Part shown: positions 1 to 8,344 of the stretch, piece by piece
Layout of the letters: every line of letters begins with the position of its first letter
Numbering within the stretch: the stretch's first letter is position 1
Assembly (NCBI GenBank): GCA_945946665.1
Contig: CAMEWO010000021.1
Span: 1-37,201 of the forward strand
DNA length: 37,201 nucleotides
Direction: 5' to 3'
From: an uncultured Eubacterium sp.
GTDB taxonomy: Bacteria > Bacillota > Clostridia > Lachnospirales > Lachnospiraceae
The notes under the pieces: generated by a model
Seen by the model: only the letters and a program-made list of their open reading frames with translations
What the model was told of the DNA's origin: nothing
Database searches by the model: none
Position numbers and translations under genes: made by a program

Positions 1-2
1 TA

Positions 3-34
3 TTGCAAAAAAGCGAAAATCCTTGAAATATAAT
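3..34 (+). promoter_or_regulatory. possible promoter upstream of proB
   Basis: A consensus -10 hexamer TATAAT lies at 29-34, about 65 bases before the proB start. The only -35-like hexamer in range is TTGCAA at 3-8, and its 20-base spacer is too long for a good sigma-A promoter. The -10 match in AT-rich DNA is weak evidence alone. The window starts here, so an upstream gene or promoter may also drive this operon. Confidence 0.25.
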
Positions 35-98
35 AGTTTATAAAAAGAAAAGGGGGGTCAGAGTTGACACTACCAAATATTCTTAGAGGGTGGAATGT

Positions 99-947
99 AT
101 GGAAAAATACAGAGAACAGTTAAAAAACAAGAAGAGAATTGTAGTTAAAATTGGTTCATCTTCGCTTATGCATGAGGAGACAGGAAGATTAGATCTTCTT
201 AAGATGGAAAGACTGGTCAGAGTACTTGTTGATATTAAAAATTCTGGGAAAGATGTTATATTAGTATCTTCAGGTGCTATCGCAGTTGGTAGGAACACAC
301 TTGGCCTGGTCGAAAGACCGGAAGATTTGTCTGTAAAACAGGCTTGTGCTGCTATTGGACAGGCAAAGCTTATGATGGTATACCAGAAAATATTTTCTGA
401 ATACAACACAATTGCAGCCCAGATTCTTATGACAAAGAACACAATTACAAATCAGGTAAGCAGGACTAATGCAAAAAATACATTTGATGAACTTCTTAAA
501 CTTGGTGTTATTCCTGTTGTTAATGAGAATGATACGGTTTCTACATACGAGATTGAGCAGGTTCAGAAGTTTGGTGATAATGACAGGCTTTCGGCTATTG
601 TTGCTTCTATAACTGGTGCAGATCTGCTTATTCTTCTTTCGGATATTGACGGAATGTATACAGATGACCCTAATAAGAATCATGACGCAAGGTTCATAAG
701 TATCGTAGAAAAAATAGACGACAAGCTTATGAATATGGGAAAGGATTCCTCTGGAAGTGGTGTGGGAACAGGTGGAATGGCTGCAAAGATTGTGGCAGCC
801 CAGATTGCAAATTATTCAGGTGCAGATATGGTAATTACAAATGGCAATGATGTTTTGAATATTCACAGAATAATTGCTGGGGAGGATGTTGGAACATTGT
901 TCCTGCAACATGAGAACAGGGATATTGATGTGCTTTCATTAGTATAG
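99..947 (+). CDS. proB: glutamate 5-kinase (ProB), short form without PUA domain
   Basis: Phosphorylates L-glutamate to gamma-glutamyl phosphate, the first step of proline synthesis, in the cytoplasm. The protein of 282 residues is an amino acid kinase domain. It has the N-terminal VVKIGSSSL nucleotide-binding strand (residues 15-23), SSGAIAVG, VNENDTVS, FGDNDRLSAIVA, the LILLSDIDGMY strand and GVGTGGMAAK near residue 225. It ends where the C-terminal PUA domain of longer ProB proteins (E. coli, about 367 residues) would begin, so it is the short form. I chose ATG 99 because AGAGGG at 85-90 is well spaced for it; the in-frame GTG at 90 overlaps that Shine-Dalgarno. The partner proA lies about 2 kb downstream, separated by three genes. 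Confidence 0.95.
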   Translation: MEKYREQLKNKKRIVVKIGSSSLMHEETGRLDLLKMERLVRVLVDIKNSGKDVILVSSGAIAVGRNTLGLVERPEDLSVKQACAAIGQAKLMMVYQKIFSEYNTIAAQILMTKNTITNQVSRTNAKNTFDELLKLGVIPVVNENDTVSTYEIEQVQKFGDNDRLSAIVASITGADLLILLSDIDGMYTDDPNKNHDARFISIVEKIDDKLMNMGKDSSGSGVGTGGMAAKIVAAQIANYSGADMVITNGNDVLNIHRIIAGEDVGTLFLQHENRDIDVLSLV

Positions 948-959
948 GTAACGAATTGT

Positions 960-2066
960 ATGGATATCAGATTAATTAAGAATTTTACCAAAGGTAAATA
1001 CAGAGCAGTTAACAGCAATCTAATGCTTCAGATAGTTGATGATAATAGGAAATTTGATAAGTTTTATGGTAAAAAGTTTTATCTATTTAACCCGGCAAAA
1101 AATGTCCATGAAGAGATTATGCCTGAAATCGCCAAATTTGATGTATTCAGAATATATAATGGATTAAAGGATAAGAACTTCTTCTTTTTTTCCTCTTTCA
1201 AAATGTTAAATGAGTCTGATGTTGAAATAAGCTATTATTATTACAATATCTCCAAGAGAATCTGTAAGATTGTCCATAATGATATAGTTAAACTCTGGCA
1301 GTTAAGGCAGTGCCGTAATTTCAAAATATTTGCTTTGACAGAAGATTACTGCATGTTCCAGAAATATGATTCTGAAAGTGAGTCATATGATATACAGCTT
1401 AAGGATATTATGGCTGATAAAGGAGTAAGAATTTCTAATGATGAACTTGTAAAAAACGGACTTGACTGTATTATTCCATTGGGAGGAAATAAATGCTGTT
1501 TTAAGGTTGGAGAAACTATTGTGGGAATTGTTAACGTTAATCAGTTTGTTTCAGATATGGTTCTTAATCTTCCAATGGTCTTTTCAGAAGTCCTTGACAA
1601 ATCTGCCGGTGATGTATTACTTACAGACATGTATGACAGTAACAGGAATATTATTTACACAAAGATATTTCCAGATAGTGATGTTGAAGAGGTCGTTATA
1701 TATGACTATATTAATGGCGTAAAAAAAGTAAGACAGATAGATAATAAATCTGATTTTTTCAATAAAAATCTATGTGTAATTAATGATGTGCCATATATAT
1801 ATTTATCAGATGAAGCCGGTACACATTTTGTGAACCTGAATTCACAGAGAGAAGAATGCCTGATTCCAGAGGAATATAAGGTAGAGGTTGTGTTTGGTGA
1901 GTATGTTGTCACAAGCAGACCGGTAAAAATAAATTTACTTAAAAAGAACAAAAGAATAATACAGGTTTTCAGAATTCCGGACATAAGTCACCCTGTTTTC
2001 AAAAAGAAAGGTGTCTATAATGGACATGCTACCCTGGATGAGGACCTGCTTATGTTTGTCAGCTAA
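960..2066 (+). CDS. protein of unknown function in the proline operon
   Basis: A 368-residue protein I do not recognise. It begins 12 bases after proB, so it is almost certainly co-transcribed. It has no signal peptide, membrane segment or nucleotide-binding motif that I can see, and is probably cytoplasmic. The sequence is rich in short hydrophobic or aromatic stretches separated by polar turns (for example FFFFSS near residue 75 and YYYYN near 95). These recur along the whole length and would suit an all-beta, possibly propeller-like fold; that is an inference from pattern only. Base and codon use match the neighbours, giving no sign of recent transfer. The start ATG 960 has only a weak AGGT ribosome site. 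Reading frame and context make it a real gene. Confidence 0.8.
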   Translation: MDIRLIKNFTKGKYRAVNSNLMLQIVDDNRKFDKFYGKKFYLFNPAKNVHEEIMPEIAKFDVFRIYNGLKDKNFFFFSSFKMLNESDVEISYYYYNISKRICKIVHNDIVKLWQLRQCRNFKIFALTEDYCMFQKYDSESESYDIQLKDIMADKGVRISNDELVKNGLDCIIPLGGNKCCFKVGETIVGIVNVNQFVSDMVLNLPMVFSEVLDKSAGDVLLTDMYDSNRNIIYTKIFPDSDVEEVVIYDYINGVKKVRQIDNKSDFFNKNLCVINDVPYIYLSDEAGTHFVNLNSQREECLIPEEYKVEVVFGEYVVTSRPVKINLLKKNKRIIQVFRIPDISHPVFKKKGVYNGHATLDEDLLMFVS

Positions 2067-2093
2067 TTTAAATAATAAATGTGAGGTTTAATA

Positions 2094-2360
2094 ATGATTA
2101 CACAGGAACAGATTGACAGAATTAATGAGTTATACAGGAAGTCCAAGGCAGAGGGACTTACAAGCAAAGAGGCAGAGGAGCAGAAAACACTTCGTCAGGA
2201 GTATATACAGGCATTTAAAAATAATTTAAGAGGAACACTTGAAACAATTAAAATCCAGAATCCTGATGGCTCTGTTATTGATGTAAAAAAACGACATGAC
2301 GAGAAGATGGAGTGCGAGTTAAAGAAAGAAATGGAAAATGCCAGAATTAATGGTAATTAG
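2094..2360 (+). CDS. DUF896 (YnzC/UPF0291) small protein
   Basis: An 88-residue protein of the DUF896 family, a small cytoplasmic helical-hairpin family of Firmicutes without an assigned molecular function. The family signature runs through the N-terminal two thirds: QIDRINELYRKSKAEGL, then EEQKTLRQEYIQAFKNNLR, followed by a charged C-terminal tail. GAGGT at the normal distance precedes ATG 2094. In Bacillus subtilis the homologue ynzC belongs to the SOS operon yneA-yneB-ynzC next to lexA. Here it lies in the proline operon, while lexA and a yneA-like gene are about 30 kb away in the same window. No SOS-like box is visible upstream of this copy. Confidence 0.85.
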   Translation: MITQEQIDRINELYRKSKAEGLTSKEAEEQKTLRQEYIQAFKNNLRGTLETIKIQNPDGSVIDVKKRHDEKMECELKKEMENARINGN

Positions 2361-2400
2361 CCATTGGGAATATTGTGAAATTACCATGTGAGGTATATAT

Positions 2401-2973
2401 TTGGAAAAAACATTATTGAGAAAACAGGCGAGAATAGTCAGGGATGGGCAGGATTCAGAAGAATTAAAGAAAAAAAGTAAAATAATTCTCGGCAAATTAT
2501 ATGATTTATCATGCTATAAAAAAGCAAAAAAGATTCTTACATATGTTAGCATTGGTTCAGAGGCTGATACAAGGGAACTGATTATTAAAGCTGTTAGTGA
2601 TAAAAAGAATGTTTATGTTCCCAGGGTTTATGGGAAAGAAATGAAATTTCATAAGATTAATTCATTGGATGAATTGTGTCCGGGGTATTATGGAATATTA
2701 GAGCCAGATATACATTGTGAAGAATGGAAAAGTGAGGACGATAACGTTGCTGGCACTGACCTGTGTGTAATGCCGGGGCTGGCTTTTGATAATAATTTTA
2801 ACAGGATTGGATATGGAGGAGGATTTTATGACAGATTTCTTTCGAAATATCCGGATGTTGTAAAGGCTGCAATATGTTATGAATTCCAGATGGTTGACAG
2901 TATATCATCAGAGGACACAGACATTAAGCCAGACTGGATAGTTACTGATATGGAGGTTAGAAAAAATGGATAG
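2401..2973 (+). CDS. 5-formyltetrahydrofolate cyclo-ligase
   Basis: ATP-dependent conversion of 5-formyltetrahydrofolate to 5,10-methenyltetrahydrofolate, returning the storage folate to one-carbon metabolism. The 190-residue length is normal. The family is recognised from the basic N-terminus (LRKQAR), YVSIGSEADTRELI, VYVPRV, and the C-terminal MPGLAFDNNFNRIGYGGGFYDRFL, which holds the glycine-rich GYGGGFYDR nucleotide-binding signature. It starts with TTG at 2401, seven bases after the ribosome site GTGAGG (2388-2393). The in-frame ATG at 2386 is followed at once by a stop codon, so TTG is the only sensible start. The gene overlaps proA by 8 bases, implying translational coupling. Confidence 0.92.
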   Translation: MEKTLLRKQARIVRDGQDSEELKKKSKIILGKLYDLSCYKKAKKILTYVSIGSEADTRELIIKAVSDKKNVYVPRVYGKEMKFHKINSLDELCPGYYGILEPDIHCEEWKSEDDNVAGTDLCVMPGLAFDNNFNRIGYGGGFYDRFLSKYPDVVKAAICYEFQMVDSISSEDTDIKPDWIVTDMEVRKNG

Positions 2974-4213
2974 CGTAGAACTGATTGGAAAGAGAGCAAA
3001 AGCTGCTTCAAAAAAGACAGCGGTCCTGACCACTGTTGAAAGAAATAATGCACTACGAAGCGTAGGAGATGCATTGATAAAGCATTCAGATGAAATAATG
3101 GAGGCGAATCGGATTGACATTGAAAATGCCAGAGCAAATGGCATGAAGCCAGCTCTTCTCGACAGGCTTTCTCTCAATGGGGAAAGAATTAAAGGGATGG
3201 TAGAGGGACTATTACAGGTTGCAGACTTAGAAGATCCAATTGGTGAGATTACTCATATGAAAAAAAGACCTAATGGTCTGATGATTGGGTATCAGAAGGT
3301 ACCCCTGGGGGTTGTGGCAATTATATATGAATCGAGACCTAATGTTACAGTCGATGCATTTTCACTTACATTTAAATCGGGTAATGCTGTAATATTAAGA
3401 GGTGGCAGTGACTGCATTAATTCTAACATTAAGCTGGTAGATATAATAAGAGACAGTCTTAAGTCTGTGGGACTTGATGAGGATAGTATAATTCTGATTA
3501 CTGATACAGATAGAAAATATGTCAATGAACTTATGAAGCTTAATGAATATGTTGATGTAATCATACCAAGAGGGGGAGCTGGTCTTATTAAGAATGTTGT
3601 GAATAATTCTACAGTCCCTGTTATTGAAACAGGAACAGGAAACTGTCATGTTTACGTGGATGAGTCAGCAGATCTTGATATGGCGGTTAATATTGTTTAT
3701 AATGCCAAGACCCAGAGGATTGGTGTGTGTAATGCCTGTGAGTCTTTGGTTGTGCATAGAGCAATAGCAGAGAAATTCATACCAATGGTTGTGGATAAGT
3801 TAAAAGAAAAGAATGTTGAGGTAAGAGGGGACAGCTTCAGTATGGATATAGATAGAAGAATAGTTCCTGCAACAGAGGAGGATTGGGGAACAGAGTATCT
3901 GGATTACATAATATCCTTGAAAACTGTGGACAATATTGATGAAGCAATAGAACATATTAACAGATACAATACAGGACATTCTGAAGCTATTGTTACAAAG
4001 GATTATAATAATTCCAGAAAGTTTACACAGCAGATTGATGCAGCAGCTGTGTATGTTAACGCATCCACAAGATTTACGGATGGATTTGAATTTGGTTTTG
4101 GTGCGGAAATTGGAATCAGCACCCAGAAAATCCATGCCAGAGGTCCTATGGGACTGGATGCTCTTACTACAGGTAAGTATGTTATTCTGGGTGATGGACA
4201 GGTAAGGAAATAA
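2966..4213 (+). CDS. proA: gamma-glutamyl phosphate reductase (ProA)
   Basis: NADPH-dependent reduction of gamma-glutamyl phosphate to glutamate-5-semialdehyde, the second step of proline synthesis, using the product of ProB. The 415 residues match the family. Visible motifs are YESRPNVTVDA (residues about 120-130), the ILRGGSD loop, PRGGAGLI, and the active-site segment RIGVCNACESLVVH, where Cys255 (VCNA) is the expected thiohemiacetal nucleophile. The C-terminus carries FTDGFEFGFGAEIGISTQK. The start ATG 2966 lies inside the end of the folate cyclo-ligase gene, preceded by a TGGAGG ribosome site. Confidence 0.96.
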   Translation: MDSVELIGKRAKAASKKTAVLTTVERNNALRSVGDALIKHSDEIMEANRIDIENARANGMKPALLDRLSLNGERIKGMVEGLLQVADLEDPIGEITHMKKRPNGLMIGYQKVPLGVVAIIYESRPNVTVDAFSLTFKSGNAVILRGGSDCINSNIKLVDIIRDSLKSVGLDEDSIILITDTDRKYVNELMKLNEYVDVIIPRGGAGLIKNVVNNSTVPVIETGTGNCHVYVDESADLDMAVNIVYNAKTQRIGVCNACESLVVHRAIAEKFIPMVVDKLKEKNVEVRGDSFSMDIDRRIVPATEEDWGTEYLDYIISLKTVDNIDEAIEHINRYNTGHSEAIVTKDYNNSRKFTQQIDAAAVYVNASTRFTDGFEFGFGAEIGISTQKIHARGPMGLDALTTGKYVILGDGQVRK

Positions 4214-4232
4214 AATATTGAAAGGTTGAAAT

Positions 4233-5657
4233 ATGATTAATAAGGAATTAGAAGGAAGTCAGCTTGACAGACAGTTAATGTATATAAATATGTGCAGGGA
4301 AAAGGTTAACCAGTTATCTAATGAACTGAAAAGACCTTTAAAATGCTGTGTACAGACATTCGGCTGCCAGATGAATGCAAGGGATTCTGAAAAGCTTCTG
4401 GGAATTTTGCAGGAGATAGGATATGAACCAACTGAATCTGAAGAAGCTGACATTGTAGTATATAATACATGTACAGTGAGGGAGAATGCTAATTTAAGAG
4501 TATATGGACGTCTTGGACAGTTAAGAGGATTAAAAAGAAATAATCCTCACATGATAATTGCATTGTGTGGATGTATGATGCAGGAAAAAGAAGTTGTGGA
4601 GAAAATACAAAAATCCTACAGCTTTGTTGATGTTGTTTTCGGAACTTACAATATTTTTCAGCTTGCAGAATTGCTTTTCCACCGTTGGGAAAGCGGTAAG
4701 ATGGTTATTGATATCTGGGACAGCCAGAAGCAGGTTGTAGAAGAACTGCCTACAGTGAGAAAATTTCCATTTAAATCGGGTGTTAATATAATGTACGGAT
4801 GTAACAACTTCTGTACTTATTGTATTGTCCCTTATGTTAGGGGAAGAGAAAAAAGCCGTGAGCCAAGGGATATTATACGGGAGATAGAAAGACTGGCAGA
4901 TGACGGTGTAAAAGAGATAATGCTCCTAGGACAGAATGTTAATTCTTATGGAAAGACACTTGATAATCCGGTTAGCTTTGCACAGCTCCTTAAAGAAATT
5001 GAGAAGATTGATGGAATAGAAAGAATCAGGTATATGACCCCACATCCGAAAGATTTTAGTGAGGAGCTGCTTGATGTGATGAGCCAGTCTTCAAAAATCT
5101 GTAATCACATTCATTTTCCTCTTCAGTCAGGAAGTACAAGACTTCTTAAGGCGATGAACAGGCAGTACACAAAGGAACAATATCTTAATTGGGTTGAAAA
5201 AATCAGGGAAAAACTGCCCGATGTTTCACTTACAACTGATATTATTGTCGGATTTCCTGGTGAGACAGAAGAGGATTTTGAAGATACTCTGGATGTAGTG
5301 AGAAAAGCTCAGTTTGACAGTGCTTATACGTTTATATACTCTAAGAGAACAGGAACGCCTGCTGCTTCAATGGAAAATCAGATTCCTGAAGATGTGGTCA
5401 AGGAAAGATTCAACAGATTACTTGAAACAGTTGGTGAAGTTTCACATAGTATCAGTGCCAGGTATGAGAATACAGATGCACAGGTTCTTGTGGAATCTCT
5501 TGATGATCATGAGCCGGGGCTTGTCACAGGAAGAATGACTAACAATATGCTTGTTCATTTTCCTGGTACAGCTGATATGATTGGAAAACTGGTGGATGTA
5601 AGACTTACGGAGTGTAAGGGATTTTATTATATGGGAAAGAGGAAGACAGATGGCTGA
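4233..5657 (+). CDS. miaB: tRNA-2-methylthio-N6-dimethylallyladenosine synthase (MiaB)
   Basis: Radical-SAM methylthiotransferase that converts i6A37 to ms2i6A37 in tRNAs reading UNN codons; its substrate is made by MiaA, encoded in the same operon. The protein has 474 residues. The N-terminal UPF0004 domain holds the three cluster cysteines in TFGCQMNARDSE (Cys45), NTCTVREN and CGCMMQ. The radical-SAM motif CxxxCxxC is Cys190, Cys194, Cys197 in GCNNFCTYCIVPYVRGRE. A TRAM domain closes the protein (about 405-470). It overlaps mutS by 8 bases, so translation is probably coupled. Confidence 0.96.
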   Translation: MINKELEGSQLDRQLMYINMCREKVNQLSNELKRPLKCCVQTFGCQMNARDSEKLLGILQEIGYEPTESEEADIVVYNTCTVRENANLRVYGRLGQLRGLKRNNPHMIIALCGCMMQEKEVVEKIQKSYSFVDVVFGTYNIFQLAELLFHRWESGKMVIDIWDSQKQVVEELPTVRKFPFKSGVNIMYGCNNFCTYCIVPYVRGREKSREPRDIIREIERLADDGVKEIMLLGQNVNSYGKTLDNPVSFAQLLKEIEKIDGIERIRYMTPHPKDFSEELLDVMSQSSKICNHIHFPLQSGSTRLLKAMNRQYTKEQYLNWVEKIREKLPDVSLTTDIIVGFPGETEEDFEDTLDVVRKAQFDSAYTFIYSKRTGTPAASMENQIPEDVVKERFNRLLETVGEVSHSISARYENTDAQVLVESLDDHEPGLVTGRMTNNMLVHFPGTADMIGKLVDVRLTECKGFYYMGKRKTDG

Positions 5658-8304
5658 GTTTTCACCAATGATGCAGCACTACCTGCAGACAAAGGAAGAA
5701 TACAAGGACTGTATATTGTTTTACAGACTGGGAGATTTCTACGAAATGTTCTTTGACGATGCAATTACTGCGTCAAAAGAACTGGAACTGACTCTCACTG
5801 GTAAAGATTGTGGTCAGGAGGAAAGGGCACCTATGTGTGGCGTGCCTTTTCATGCCTCTGAAATATACATAAACAAACTTGTGGCTAAAGGGTATAAAGT
5901 TGCTATATGCGAGCAGATGGAAGATCCAAAACAGGCTAAGGGGATTGTAAAAAGAGAGGTAATCAAGGTTGTTACTCCTGGAACTAACCTTAATACTTCA
6001 GGGCTTGATGAGACAAAGAATAATTATCTTTTTTCAATATGTTACCAGGGCAATGTTATGGGAATCTCCATATGTGACTTCACTACAGGAGATTACTATC
6101 TGACTGAGATTAATGAGGAACATGAGCTGGTTGATGAAATTAATAAATTTGTTCCTTCAGAAATAATTGTGAATGATGCCTTTGCCATGAGCGGCATTAA
6201 TCTTACAGATATTAACGATAAACTGGGAATAGCCATGTCTACACTGGACAACAGATATTTTGACGAAGGGGAATGTACAAGAAAACTGACAGGGCATTTT
6301 CATGTTAACAGTCTGTCTGGACTTGGTATTACAGATTACCCTGCTGGTATTATGGCTGCAGGGGCATTGCTTCAATATCTTTATGAGACACAGAAAAGCG
6401 ACCTTTCCCATATTATTACAATTACTCCGTACACAACTGGAAAATATATGCTTATAGACAGTTCTTCAAGAAGAAATCTTGAACTGGTTGAGACATTAAG
6501 GGAAAAGCAAAGAAAAGGTTCACTTATATGGGTTCTTGATAAAACAAGGACTGCGATGGGAGCAAGAGCCCTAAGGAATATAATTGAGCAGCCTCTTGTA
6601 GACCGGGAGTCTATAATTAGGAGACAGGATGCCATAGAAGAGCTTAACAATAAAAATATTGACCGGGAAGAGCTTCGGGAATATCTCAATCCTGTATATG
6701 ACCTTGAAAGAATTATGGCAAAGATAAGCTGCAAATCAGCCAATCCTAAAGATTTAATTGCTTTTAAGAATTCAGTGGAAATGATTCCACACATTAAAAA
6801 TGTTCTTAAAACATTTGCGTCCCAGCTTATACGTAGTCTGAATGAACAGATTGATGGGCTGTCAGATATTTTTGAACTGATTGATTCTTCTATAGTGGAT
6901 GATCCACCAGTGGGTATGAGAGATGGTGGAATGATAAAAGAAGGATTTTCTTCTGAGGCAGATGAGTTAAGAAAAGCTAAAACAGAAGGAAAACAGTGGC
7001 TTGTTGATATTGAAGAAAGAGAAAAAGAAAAAACAGGTATCAGAAATTTAAAGATTAAGTATAACAAGGTATTCGGATATTACCTTGAGGTTACTAATTC
7101 ATTTAAAAACATGGTACCGCCTGAATGGACAAGAAAACAGACTCTTACTAACGCAGAAAGATATACAACTGATGAACTGAAGAGACTTGAAGATATTATT
7201 CTCGGAGCAGAGGATAAACTTAATGAACTGGAGTATGAACTGTTTTCACAGGTCAGAGAAGAAATATCAAGGAATGCTGCCAGAATACTTAATACAGCCA
7301 AGGCACTTGCACAGGTTGATATGCTGGCGTCTCTCTCAACAGTTGCTGTTATGAATAATTATGTAAGACCGGCTATTAATGATAAAGGTCTGATTAACAT
7401 TAAAGATGGAAGACATCCAGTAGTGGAGAAAATGATAAACAATGATATGTTTATTAGTAATGATACTCTTCTGGATAATGGAAACAACAGAATATCTATT
7501 ATTACAGGGCCTAATATGGCTGGAAAATCAACATATATGAGACAGACAGCCCTTATAGTGCTGATGGCGCAGATTGGTTCATTTGTTCCTGCTTCTTATG
7601 CGGATATTGGAATTGTAGATAGAATATTTACAAGAGTTGGTGCTTCAGATGACCTGGCATCAGGACAATCAACGTTCATGGTTGAGATGACAGAGGTAGC
7701 TAATATTCTAAGAAATGCTACACCTGACAGTCTTCTCATACTTGATGAGATTGGACGTGGAACAAGTACATTTGATGGCTTGAGTATTGCCTGGGCAGTT
7801 GTTGAGCATATTGCTAATACTAAGATACTTGGGGCAAAGACACTATTTGCCACTCATTATCATGAACTTACAGAACTTGAAGGAACACTGGATGGTGTGA
7901 ATAATTACTGCATTGCTGTTAAGGAAAAGGGTGATGATATTGTATTTTTAAGAAAAATTGTGAGAGGCGGCGCTGATAAAAGCTATGGTATACAGGTTGC
8001 AAGACTTGCAGGAGTTCCTGAGACAGTAATTACCAGAGCTAAGGAACTTGTTACACAGCTTAGTGATGCAGATATTTCCCAAAAGGCAAAGGATATTGCC
8101 ATTTATTCAAAAAAGAGTGATAAGATACAGGAAGAATACAGAAAAGTAGATGAACTTGAGGTAAAACAGATGTCTCTGTTTGATGCTGTCAGTGATAATT
8201 CAATAGTGGAAGAGATTAAAAAACTTGATATCGGACACATGACACCTATTGATGCATTAAATACACTGTATAAACTTCAGGGTAAGATTAATAACCGGTG
8301 GTAA
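5650..8304 (+). CDS. mutS: DNA mismatch repair protein MutS
   Basis: Recognises mispairs and small loops and recruits MutL. The 884 residues are typical of MutS1. In order: the mismatch-reading wedge GDFYEMF (Phe30-Glu32), connector, lever and clamp domains, then the ATPase with Walker A GPNMAGKST (620-628), Walker B LLILDEIGRGTS and FATHYHEL. Near the C-terminus QMSLF (840-844) fits the beta-clamp binding consensus QxxLF, which in Bacillus MutS couples repair to the replication clamp. The start ATG 5650 lies within the end of miaB. mutL follows after a short gap, so the pair is made together. Confidence 0.97.
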   Translation: MAEFSPMMQHYLQTKEEYKDCILFYRLGDFYEMFFDDAITASKELELTLTGKDCGQEERAPMCGVPFHASEIYINKLVAKGYKVAICEQMEDPKQAKGIVKREVIKVVTPGTNLNTSGLDETKNNYLFSICYQGNVMGISICDFTTGDYYLTEINEEHELVDEINKFVPSEIIVNDAFAMSGINLTDINDKLGIAMSTLDNRYFDEGECTRKLTGHFHVNSLSGLGITDYPAGIMAAGALLQYLYETQKSDLSHIITITPYTTGKYMLIDSSSRRNLELVETLREKQRKGSLIWVLDKTRTAMGARALRNIIEQPLVDRESIIRRQDAIEELNNKNIDREELREYLNPVYDLERIMAKISCKSANPKDLIAFKNSVEMIPHIKNVLKTFASQLIRSLNEQIDGLSDIFELIDSSIVDDPPVGMRDGGMIKEGFSSEADELRKAKTEGKQWLVDIEEREKEKTGIRNLKIKYNKVFGYYLEVTNSFKNMVPPEWTRKQTLTNAERYTTDELKRLEDIILGAEDKLNELEYELFSQVREEISRNAARILNTAKALAQVDMLASLSTVAVMNNYVRPAINDKGLINIKDGRHPVVEKMINNDMFISNDTLLDNGNNRISIITGPNMAGKSTYMRQTALIVLMAQIGSFVPASYADIGIVDRIFTRVGASDDLASGQSTFMVEMTEVANILRNATPDSLLILDEIGRGTSTFDGLSIAWAVVEHIANTKILGAKTLFATHYHELTELEGTLDGVNNYCIAVKEKGDDIVFLRKIVRGGADKSYGIQVARLAGVPETVITRAKELVTQLSDADISQKAKDIAIYSKKSDKIQEEYRKVDELEVKQMSLFDAVSDNSIVEEIKKLDIGHMTPIDALNTLYKLQGKINNRW

Positions 8305-8344
8305 GTTATATTTTGTGACGTTTTCATAAGAAATGGAGTTTGCT

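Noticed and set aside
6381-7067. Long open frame on the minus strand inside mutS
   Set aside because: It is antisense to a conserved coding region, has low-complexity Ser/Ile/Leu composition typical of shadow frames, and resembles no family.
8333-8344. ATG start for mutL
   Set aside because: The GGAG ribosome site overlaps this codon and is ideally spaced for GTG 8345, which gives the family-typical N-terminus.
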